Source: Streptomyces sp. TLI_235
Lineage (GTDB): Bacteria; Actinomycetota; Actinomycetes; Streptomycetales; Streptomycetaceae
Direction: 5' to 3'
Assembly (NCBI GenBank): GCA_002300355.1
Contig: NSGV01000001.1
Location: 930,001 to 994,000 of the forward strand
Length of the DNA: 64,000 nucleotides
Shown: positions 1-6,988 of the stretch, piece by piece
How the letters are laid out: each line of letters starts with the position of its first letter
Position numbering within the stretch: the first letter of the stretch is position 1
Position numbers and translations under genes: made by a program
The notes under the pieces: model-generated
Database searches by the model: none
What the model saw: the letters and a program-made list of their open reading frames with translations, nothing else
Told to the model about the DNA's origin: nothing

Positions 1-322
1 CATCCGTGCCTGGACACCTGCACCCCGAGGAGTCCGCGGAACAGGTCGAGCGGGCGCACCACCTGCTGGCCGGATGGCTCGGCGAGGAGCCGACCTCCTT
101 CGCCTACCCGAACGGCAATCCCGACCCGCACGCCGAACGCGCCCTGGCCGACCTCGGTACCGGACGGCCTTCCTCTTCGACCACCGGCACGACCGGCGGC
201 TGCCCCGGCAGCCGTTAGGGATCAGTCGCCTTCGGGTGAACGCCTGCACAACCCCGCACAGGTTCGACACCATCCTCTCGGGGCTGCACCCTGCGGTGCA
301 CCGCCTGCGCGGCGGCAGCTGA
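1..322 (+). pseudogene. Polysaccharide deacetylase (NodB-like), C-terminal part, frameshifted
   Basis: This is the 3' end of a gene that begins outside the window. The first part reads EESAEQVERAHHLL and TSFAYPNGNPD, the conserved end of NodB-type carbohydrate esterases, where an SFAYPFG-like strand precedes the last helix. Near position 160 the frame breaks: the expected next residues (YRTAFLFDHR) continue in the next frame to a stop at 320-322. Restoring one base in the ctcggtacc stretch rejoins them. The family removes N- or O-acetyl groups from cell-wall or exported polysaccharide. The next gene is a BioF2-like acetyltransferase, a common partner in surface-polysaccharide loci. Real decay and a one-base sequence error are both possible. 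Confidence 0.65.
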
Positions 323-387
323 CGGGCGCGGCCGCGACGGACCTACTGGGGGCGGGCCCGGACCACCGGGCCGGAGGGGACACCCGC

Positions 388-1494
388 ATGACCGCACCGA
401 CGCCGGGCGACCGGCCCGAGATCCACCGCACGCCGTCCGCGCTCGACGGCGCGACCGGCTACGGCTGGCGCCGCCTGGTCGCCGCCGACCCGCACGGCTC
501 GTGGTTCGCCGCCCCCGAGTGGGTGCTCTCCTGGTGGGAGACGCTCGGCGCCGCGGGCCCGTCGAACGGCCCGGCCGAGGTCGCGGTCTGGCGCGGCCCG
601 GGGGGGGCGGGGTCGAGGCCGTCGTCCCGCTGCTGTACACCCGGCTCCGGCTGCACCCGCGGCTGCCGTTCACCGCCCGCTGCCTGACCCTGCTCGGCAC
701 CGGCCCGGGCGCCGCCGACCACTGCGGCCCGGCCGTCGCCGCCCACCGCCGCGGGGACGTCCGCGGCTGGCTCACCGCCCGCGCCCGGCGGGCCACCCTC
801 TGGCTGCCCGACCTCGACCCGGCGGCCGCCGGGTCGCTGCCCGCGGCGGCCCGCCCCGTGGCCCGGTCGGCCTGTCCGCGCGCCGATCTGACGGACGGCC
901 ACGACGCCCTGGGATCACGGCAGTTCCGCTCCACCGTCCGCCGCTACCGGCGCAAGCTGGAGTCCGCCGGCGTGGCGTTCCGCTGGGTGCCCCCCGGCCG
1001 AGGTCCGGCCCGAGCACCTGGACACCGTGCTGGCCCTGCACCGGCTGCGCCGGGCCGCCCTCGGCCGGCCGACCACCTTCGACGAGCACCGCCGCCCGCT
1101 CCACCTGCGGCTGCTGGAGCGCTCGGCGGCCGCCACCGCCCCCGACGGCCAGGGGCCCGCGTTCTGCCTCGCCGAGCACGGCGGCCGCACCGTCGGCGCG
1201 CTGTACGGATTCCGCTGGAACGGCTCCTTCGCCTACTACCAGATCGGCTGGGACCAGGCCTGGGCACCGCTGCGGCTGGGCACCGTGCTGATCTCCGAGA
1301 CCGTCCGCGCCTGCGCCGAACAGGGGCTGCACACCTTCGACTTCCTGCGCGGCACCGAGCCGTACAAGTACCGCTTCGGCGCGGTCGACCACCACGACGA
1401 CACCCGACTGCTGCCGCGGGGCCCGTCCGGCGCGCTGCTCGCGCTCAAACACCGCGTCAAGACCGCCCGGCCGAAGGAGATTCCAGCGGACTGA
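388..1494 (+). pseudogene. GNAT-fold acetyltransferase, BioF2/CelD-BcsL-like, two compensating frameshifts
   Basis: An ATG at 388 opens a protein of about 368 residues, but the reading frame changes twice. One base appears missing in the eight-G run near 600-609 and one extra C appears in the six-C run near 990-995. Correcting both gives one continuous protein ending EIPAD at 1494. The C-terminal half has the features of the BioF2/FemAB-like GNAT superfamily (GGRTVGALYGFRWNG, then HTFDFLRGTEPYKYRFG). Relatives are CelD/BcsL proteins involved in polysaccharide acylation, which fits the deacetylase upstream. Both breaks lie in homopolymers, so a sequencing artefact is more likely than a dead gene. 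Confidence 0.65.
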
Positions 1495-1617
1495 GGTCCG
1501 CCCGGCCGCACCGAGCCGACCGGCTCCGCCGCGCCGGGCCGACCGGCTCCGCCACACCGGAGAGTGCTCATGCCAATCCGGCATGCCGGATCCTCCGGCC
1601 GTCGGCGGGCCGAACCC

Positions 1618-1663
1618 TTGACAGGTGCGGGATGCTGCCAGCAAGGTCCTGGGAGCGCTCCCA
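1618..1663 (+). promoter_or_regulatory. Promoter with CebR-type operator
   Basis: A TTGACA -35 box (1618-1623) is followed 18 bp later by a plausible -10 (CAAGGT, 1642-1647). A perfect 14-bp palindrome TGGGAGCGCTCCCA (1650-1663) covers the expected start site. This matches the operator known for the LacI-family cellobiose/cellotriose repressor CebR of streptomycetes. It lies 63 bp before the solute-binding protein gene. Repression released by a sugar is inferred. Confidence 0.7.
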
Positions 1664-1726
1664 CAGGTGTTCGGACGGGACCCGTGGGGCGCCTCCCACC
1701 CGATCTGTCAGTGAACGAGGCACCAC

Positions 1727-3136
1727 ATGCCAGGGACCAGACGCCGCACACCCCGCTCCCCCGCCGCGGCCGGATCCGGACACCGGCCGCCGACCGCGCC
1801 CGAGAGCCGGGACGCGCCCCGCCACCGCCGCCGCCGAATGCTCAGGGCCGTCGCCGCGCTGGGCTGTGCGGCGCTCGCCCTGACCGCCTGCAGCAGCGGC
1901 CCCGCCGCCGCGCCGCAGGCCGAGTCGCCGTTCGGCGAGACGGTCACCCTGAAGGTGGGGACCTTCGGCTCGTTCGGGTACCGGGAGGCCGGGCTGTACG
2001 CGGAGTACATGGCGAAGCACCCGGAGATCGTGATCACCGAGGCGGCCACCCAGGACAGCGAGGCGTACTGGACGGAGCTCACCGCGGGGCTCGCCGGGCA
2101 GGGCACCAAGCCGCTGTCCGACATCCAGGCCGTGGAGGTCGGCTACATCTCCGAGGCCACCGGGCCGCTCGCGGACGGCTTCGTCGACCTGCGCACGGCC
2201 CCCGGCGTCAGGGCCTCGACCTGGCTGCCGTGGAAGTCCGCCCAGGCCACCACGCGCTCGGGCGCGCTGGTCGGACTCGGCACCGACACCGGGCCGATGG
2301 CCGTCTGCTACCGCAAGGACCTGTTCCAGAAGGCCGGACTCCCGTCCGACCGCGAGGCGGTCGGCAGACTGTGGGCGGGCGACTGGTCGAAGTTCGTGGA
2401 CGTCGGCCGCCGCTACAAGGCGCACGCACCGGCGAGGACGACCTTCACCGACTCGGCGGGCGGCCTGTTCAACGCCGTGCTGTCCAGCGAGCCCGAGCAG
2501 TACTCCGACGCCCGCGGCGATCTCGTCTACGAGGAAAGCCCCGGCGTGAAGAAGGCCTGGGACCTCTCCGTGTCCGCCGCCCGCTCGGGACTCACCAGCG
2601 GCCTCAAGCAGTTCGGTCCGGAGTGGAACGAGGCGCTGTACCTCTCCGGCTTCGCGACGATCGTCTGCCCGTCCTGGATGACCGGTGTGATCAGCAAGTA
2701 CGCGGGCGACCGCGGCGAGGGCCTGTGGGACATCGCGCCCGCACCGGCCGCCGGCAACTGGGGCGGCGCCTTCCTCGCCGTGCCGAAGGCCGGCAAGCAC
2801 CAGAAGGAGGCCGCCGCGCTGGCCGCCTGGCTCACCGCCCCCGAACAGCAGGCGAAGGTGTTCGCCGCGACCGGCAACCTGCCCTCGGCCACCGCCGCGC
2901 TGGAGTCGCAGACCGTCCAGAACGCCACCAACCCCTACTTCAACAACGCCCCCACCGGCCGGATCTACGCGAGCGCCGCCCGCACGATCCTGCCCGCCCC
3001 GATCGGGCGGATGGACGGCACGGTCAAGGCCGCCATCACCGACGTCGCCCTGGTGGACATCGCACGGAACGGCGCCGACCCCAGGAAGGCCTGGAACAGC
3101 GTCGTGAAGCAGATCGGCGAGAAGACCGGCGGCTGA
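1727..3136 (+). CDS. ABC transporter sugar-binding lipoprotein (family 1 solute-binding protein)
   Basis: This 469-residue protein is built like a CebE-type extracellular sugar-binding lipoprotein. An Arg-rich N-terminus is followed by a hydrophobic stretch and the lipobox LTAC near residues 52-55, then a mature domain beginning ETVTLKVGTFG. The late segment GGAFLAVPKAGKHQKEA is typical of family 1 binding proteins. ATG 1727 has a gagg ribosome-binding site. A second ATG at 1838 would give a more ordinary signal-peptide length but has no clear ribosome-binding site. The operator upstream suggests control by a CebR-like repressor and a cellulose- or beta-glucan-derived ligand. Unlike cebEFG operons, no permease genes follow, so it must use permeases encoded elsewhere. 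Confidence 0.85.
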   Translation: MPGTRRRTPRSPAAAGSGHRPPTAPESRDAPRHRRRRMLRAVAALGCAALALTACSSGPAAAPQAESPFGETVTLKVGTFGSFGYREAGLYAEYMAKHPEIVITEAATQDSEAYWTELTAGLAGQGTKPLSDIQAVEVGYISEATGPLADGFVDLRTAPGVRASTWLPWKSAQATTRSGALVGLGTDTGPMAVCYRKDLFQKAGLPSDREAVGRLWAGDWSKFVDVGRRYKAHAPARTTFTDSAGGLFNAVLSSEPEQYSDARGDLVYEESPGVKKAWDLSVSAARSGLTSGLKQFGPEWNEALYLSGFATIVCPSWMTGVISKYAGDRGEGLWDIAPAPAAGNWGGAFLAVPKAGKHQKEAAALAAWLTAPEQQAKVFAATGNLPSATAALESQTVQNATNPYFNNAPTGRIYASAARTILPAPIGRMDGTVKAAITDVALVDIARNGADPRKAWNSVVKQIGEKTGG

Positions 3137-3167
3137 CCCCGTCCGGGCATCCCCCGCCACCGGGCAG

Positions 3168-3181
3168 TGGGAGCGCTCCCG
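3168..3181 (+). promoter_or_regulatory. Second CebR-like operator half-kilobase downstream of the binding-protein operon
   Basis: TGGGAGCGCTCCCG differs from the consensus 14-mer only in the last base. It lies 31 bp after the stop of the solute-binding protein gene. It could serve a downstream promoter or act as an auxiliary site. The surrounding 264-bp gap (3137-3400) holds no other gene that I can support. Confidence 0.5.
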
Positions 3182-3400
3182 TATGCTGGGACGCAGCCCG
3201 GTTCCGCGCCACCCCCCGCGGCGCGGGACCGGGCTCCCGTGGCCGATCCGGCCCGTTCGGCCGGATCGGCGCAGGTCCCGGCCTGCGGCTGCAAGGTGCG
3301 TGTGGGGCACCTCCCGGCCGCGGGCCGGTCCGTGCGGCGTGCGGCGTTCCGGCCCCGGATCGGGCAGCACCCGTGTCCCGGCGGCGTCGTTGGTACCGGT

Positions 3401-3778
3401 ATGAACACTTGTCACCCGGCCGCGCCGGCCGCCGTCCCGGCGCAGGCCCTCCCGCTCCCCCCGGCGCACCAGGAGTTCGGCGCCGCCGGCAGCCTCCCCT
3501 CCGCGCACCGTGCGGTCTCCGCCGACAGCCCCGCCCCGCGCCGCCCGGCGGCCGCACGGGCCCCGCGGCAGACCCAGAGCTGGACGACCAGCGCGGCGGA
3601 GCAGGCCAGCGACGTGCTGAGCGGACTGCGGACCGTCGAGGTGCCGATGGCGGCACTCCAGGCGGCTCTGCTGATCCTCACCGAGCTGGTCGCCCGCCCG
3701 CACGAGAGCACCGAGATGCGGGAGGCAGCGCGGGAGATCTGCGGTGTCTTCGCCGGGCTGACCGACCTCGCGGTCTGA
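3401..3778 (+). CDS. Hypothetical protein, 125 aa
   Basis: I do not recognise this protein. An ATG at 3401 opens a protein whose first 60 residues are Pro/Ala-rich and low in complexity. A helical C-terminal region follows (AAEQASDVLSGLRTVEVP, then LILTELVARPHESTEMREAA), with balanced composition that looks coding. No signal peptide or membrane segment is evident. No good ribosome-binding site precedes the ATG, so the start is uncertain. It stands alone between the solute-binding protein gene and the convergent marR gene. Confidence 0.45.
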   Translation: MNTCHPAAPAAVPAQALPLPPAHQEFGAAGSLPSAHRAVSADSPAPRRPAAARAPRQTQSWTTSAAEQASDVLSGLRTVEVPMAALQAALLILTELVARPHESTEMREAAREICGVFAGLTDLAV

Positions 3779-3872
3779 CACCGGCCGGCCCGGGCCGGGG
3801 CCGCGCGCCCCGGCCGCACCGCCGTCGTCCCGGCCGCGCCGTCGTCGTCCCGGTCGCGCCGCCGCCCCGGGC

Positions 3873-4382
3873 TCAGGCTTCCGGGTTCTCCACGATCGCG
3901 CGCAGCGCCGTCAGCAGGTGGGGGCGGTCCCCCTCGGTCACCGGCGCGAGGAAGAGCCGGTCGACGATCCGGGCGTGCACCTCGGCGGCCCGCCCGAACG
4001 CCTCGGCCCCCTGCGCGGTGGCCTCCACCAGGGTGATCCGGCGGTCCTCGGCGGAGGGGGTGCGCCGGACGAGGCCGGCCTGCTCCATCCGGTCGATCAG
4101 CCGGGTGGTGCCGCCGCTGGTCAGGGTGAGCCCCTCGGCGAGCTCCCGCTGCGGGATGCCCTCGCCACGGACCCGGGCGAGCATCAGCAGCACCTCGAAC
4201 ATGGTGTGGCTGAGGCCGCACTCGGCCCGCATCCCGGCGTCCATGGCCCGGTCGAGGCGGGCGGCGGCGCGCAGCAGCAGGCCGAGCTCGTGGACGGCCG
4301 GGCGCTCGGCCGCCGCGGCGAATCCCTCGGCCGCGGAAGGGGCGCCGGGTGCTTCGCCGCCCGCCGCCGGTGCGATCTCCAT
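3873..4382 (-). CDS. MarR family transcriptional regulator
   Basis: This 169-residue protein has a winged-helix core. ELGLLLRAAARLDRAMDAG opens the dimerisation helix, followed by the recognition region QRELAEGLTLTSGGTTRLID and the wing RTPSAEDRRITLVEAT, the usual MarR D-R-R signature. The start chosen is ATG 4382; an upstream start at 4466 would overlap the intergenic operator. It is divergent from an exporter gene of the Bcr type, the classic arrangement in which a MarR repressor is displaced by the exported drug. The inducer cannot be read from sequence. Confidence 0.85.
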   Translation of the reverse strand: MEIAPAAGGEAPGAPSAAEGFAAAAERPAVHELGLLLRAAARLDRAMDAGMRAECGLSHTMFEVLLMLARVRGEGIPQRELAEGLTLTSGGTTRLIDRMEQAGLVRRTPSAEDRRITLVEATAQGAEAFGRAAEVHARIVDRLFLAPVTEGDRPHLLTALRAIVENPEA

Positions 4383-4452
4383 GGCGGGTGAGTCTACTGA
4401 TCGTCTCCCGCCGCGTTCCGGGCCTGCCGCCGCTCGGGCCCGGTCCGGATTT

Positions 4453-4486
4453 GGCTGATCAGTCAATTGCTGAGCAGTCAGCGATC
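4453..4486. promoter_or_regulatory. Divergent promoter and candidate MarR operator
   Basis: In an otherwise GC-rich gap, the AT-richer stretch ggctgatcagtcaattgc (from 4453) continues as tgagcagtcagcgatc. It contains imperfect inverted halves CTGATCAG and CTGAGCAG around CAATTG. Its position between marR and the exporter gene is where the repressor should bind. Confidence 0.45.
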
Positions 4487-4539
4487 AGGCTACCCTGGCC
4501 CGGCACGACACCCGGAGCCGACCGACGGAGAAGCCGCCG

Positions 4540-5802
4540 ATGACCCCCGCATCCGCCCGGCCGGCCGCCCCGGCCGCCCCGCTCACCCTCCCGCCGACCG
4601 GCCGCGGGCGGCGCCTGCGGCTGATCGTCGTCCTCGGCGCGCTCTCCGCCTTCGCGCCGCTCTCCCTCGACATGTACCTCCCGGCCTTCCCCGCCCTGGC
4701 CGGCGACCTGGGCGTGCGGGACGCCGACGTGCAGCTCACCCTGACCGCCTGCATGGTCGGGCTCGCCCTCGGCCAGCTGGTGGCCGGGCCGCTCAGCGAC
4801 CGCCGGGGCCGCCGCGGCCCGCTGCTGGTCGGCCTGGCCGGCTACATCGCCGCCTCCGCGGTCTGCGCCGTGGCCCCGAACGCCGAGATCCTCACCGGCG
4901 CCCGGCTGCTGCAGGGCCTGGCCGGCGCCGCGGGCATCGTGATCAGCCGGGCGGTCGTCCGCGACCTCTACGACGGCACCGAGGCGGCCCGCTTCTTCTC
5001 GCTGCTGATGCTGGTGAACGGACTCGCGCCGATCCTCGCCCCGGTCCTCGGCAGCCAGCTCCTCCGCCTCGCCGACTGGCGCGCGGTCTTCGCGGTGCTC
5101 GCCGCCATCGGCGCCGTCCTGCTCGCGGCCGCGGTGCTCGCCCTGCCCGAGTCGCTGCCCGCGGAGCGCCGCAGCGGCGGCGGCCTGGCCCGGACGGTGA
5201 ACAGCTTCGGCGGGCTGCTCGCCGACCGCCGTTTCATGGGCCACGCGCTGTCGGCGGGCGCCGCCTTCGCCGCGATGTTCGCCTACATATCCGGCTCCTC
5301 GTTCGTGCTGCAGCAGGTGTACGGGCTGAGCGCCCAGCAGTTCGCCCTGGTGTTCGGCGGCAACGCGCTGGGCCTGGTGCTGCTGGGCCAGCTGAACGCG
5401 CGACTGCTGCGCCGCCGGGCGCCCGGGGCGATGCTGCGCGCGGGCCTGGCGGTCTCGGCGGCGGGCGGCGCCGGCCTGCTGGTGGCGGTGGCGGCGGGGC
5501 TCGGGCTGTGGGCGGTGTGCGGCTCGCTCCTCCTGGTGGTGGCGGCCATGGGGTTGATCATGCCGAACTCCACCGCGCTGGCACTCTCCGGGCAGCGCAA
5601 CGCGGGCACCGCCTCGGCCCTGCTGGGCCTGTTGCAGTTCGCGCTGGGCGGCCTGGCGGCGCCGCTGGTGGGCCTCGGCGGCTCCGGCTCCGCCCTCCCG
5701 ATGGCCGTGGTGATCGCCGCCTTCGCGGCCGTGGCCGTCCTGGTGCACGCCTGCTGGCTCCCCCGCCGAACGGCCCCCGCACCCGCCCCGGCCGCCGGCT
5801 GA
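4540..5802 (+). CDS. Bcr/CflA-type multidrug MFS exporter
   Basis: This 420-residue protein has about 12 membrane segments. The first is followed by SLDMYLPAFPALAGDL, and loop 2-3 carries GPLSDRRGRRGPLL, the drug:H+ antiporter motif of the major facilitator superfamily. SLDMYLPA is characteristic of the Bcr/CflA subfamily (bicyclomycin, chloramphenicol, sulfonamide export). An ATG at 4540 follows a ggag ribosome-binding site. It is divergently transcribed from a MarR gene that probably controls it. The substrate is unknown. Confidence 0.88.
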   Translation: MTPASARPAAPAAPLTLPPTGRGRRLRLIVVLGALSAFAPLSLDMYLPAFPALAGDLGVRDADVQLTLTACMVGLALGQLVAGPLSDRRGRRGPLLVGLAGYIAASAVCAVAPNAEILTGARLLQGLAGAAGIVISRAVVRDLYDGTEAARFFSLLMLVNGLAPILAPVLGSQLLRLADWRAVFAVLAAIGAVLLAAAVLALPESLPAERRSGGGLARTVNSFGGLLADRRFMGHALSAGAAFAAMFAYISGSSFVLQQVYGLSAQQFALVFGGNALGLVLLGQLNARLLRRRAPGAMLRAGLAVSAAGGAGLLVAVAAGLGLWAVCGSLLLVVAAMGLIMPNSTALALSGQRNAGTASALLGLLQFALGGLAAPLVGLGGSGSALPMAVVIAAFAAVAVLVHACWLPRRTAPAPAPAAG

Positions 5803-5862
5803 CGGCTGACGGCTGACGGCGGGGCCGGGTTCGCCACCTGCCGCCGGCCCCGATCGCCGCGT

Positions 5863-6317
5863 CTACCAGCTCTCGCCGGCCGGCTGGCGGGTGGCGGCGT
5901 TGAGGCGGTTGACGAGGTTGGTCACGCCGATCACGAGGATCAGCGAGGCCAGCTGCCGCTCGTCGTAGAGGCGGCGGCCGCGTCCCAGATCTCGTCCGGG
6001 ACGGCGTCGGTGCGGTCGGCTAGGCGGGTGGCCGCCTCGGTGAGGGCGAGGGCGGCCCGTTCGGCCTCGGTGAAGTAGGGGGCCTCCCGCCAGGCGGCGA
6101 CCGCGTGCAGCCGTTCGTCGCTCTCACCGGCCTTGCGGGCCGCGATCGTGCCGCCGACCACGCAGTAGCTGCAGCCGTTGATCTGGCTCGCCCGCAGGTG
6201 GACGAGGTCCAGGGTGCTCTCCGGTACGCCTCCCTTCTTCGCCGCCTTGAGGACGCCCAGGACGGCCGGCATGGCCTCGGGGATGACCACGGCCGGGTTC
6301 TGCATCCGTGCCTGCAT
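5863..6317 (-). pseudogene. Carboxymuconolactone decarboxylase / AhpD-like protein, frameshifted
   Basis: From ATG 6317, behind an aaggag ribosome-binding site, the protein reads MQARMQNPAVV and then LDLVHLRASQINGCSYCVV. This is the AhpD/CMD helix with the redox pair C-S-Y-C and a following general-base region. Near 5973 the frame breaks. The expected end (LYDERQLASLILVIG, then NLVNRLNAATRQPAGESW) continues in another frame to a stop at 5863. One C missing in the gccgcctctac stretch would explain it. Members are peroxidase-like or decarboxylase enzymes of about 150 residues. It may be intact in the living strain. Confidence 0.7.
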
Positions 6318-6504
6318 CGCTGTGCTCCTTCTCGTTCGCGCCGCGGCCGTCCGCGGCTGCTCCGGCACCCCTCTGACGGTTGCGGGTGCGGTGGACGTGA
6401 CGGCGCGGAGCCACAGATTTCCGCCGGGTCGCGGCCGCGCCTTTTGCGGGCCTGCCCGGTGCGGGGGCAGGCTGGAGGCGGGAACCGAGGAGGCGAGGAG
6501 AGCG

Positions 6505-6942
6505 ATGAGCACCCTGGAGGAGCAGATCGAGATCGGCGCCCCGGCCGAGGCGGCCTGGGAGCAGCTGCACCGGATCGCCGACTACCCCCGCTTCGTCGAG
6601 GGCGTGCTGCACGCCTCCGCCCGTGGAAGTCACCGTGCCCACCTGGACGTGGAGGTGGACGGCGGCCACCGGGAGTTCGACGCCTTCTTCACCGACCGCG
6701 GCCACAACCGGGTGATGACCTGGGAGACGGTGGACGAGCCGCGTCTGCGCGGCACGTTCGCGCTGCGCGCGCTGGACGAGCACCGTACCCAGGTGCAGGT
6801 GCGGATCGAGTACGAGCCGGCCGCGGTGGAGGAGCTGTTCGGCGGTCCGCCGCACGGTTTCGCGCAGGCGACCGCGATCGAGCGCACGGTGCGGGCGGAT
6901 CTGGAGCAGCTGCGCGACCTGGTGGAGCACCGGACCTCCTGA
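6505..6942 (+). CDS. SRPBCC-fold protein (polyketide cyclase/START-like)
   Basis: This 145-residue protein has the START/SRPBCC layout. It opens EEQIEIGAPAEAAWEQL, then IADYPRFVEGV, and its C-terminal helix is VRADLEQLRDLVEHR. The ATG at 6505 follows a gaggag ribosome-binding site. The fold makes a hydrophobic cavity, but the ligand or activity cannot be assigned: relatives include aromatase/cyclases, lipid-binding proteins and stress proteins. It is divergent from the AhpD-like gene, with a 187-bp gap between. Confidence 0.8.
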   Translation: MSTLEEQIEIGAPAEAAWEQLHRIADYPRFVEGVLHASARGSHRAHLDVEVDGGHREFDAFFTDRGHNRVMTWETVDEPRLRGTFALRALDEHRTQVQVRIEYEPAAVEELFGGPPHGFAQATAIERTVRADLEQLRDLVEHRTS

Positions 6943-6988
6943 GCGCCCGGCGCACGCAGGGCTGCCCGGCACACGCGGGGCAGGGGCC

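Noticed and set aside
1516..1553. Direct repeat ccgaccggctccgcc twice, 23 bp apart
   Set aside because: Short, GC-rich and just after a stop codon; probably chance or a remnant of slippage with no clear function.
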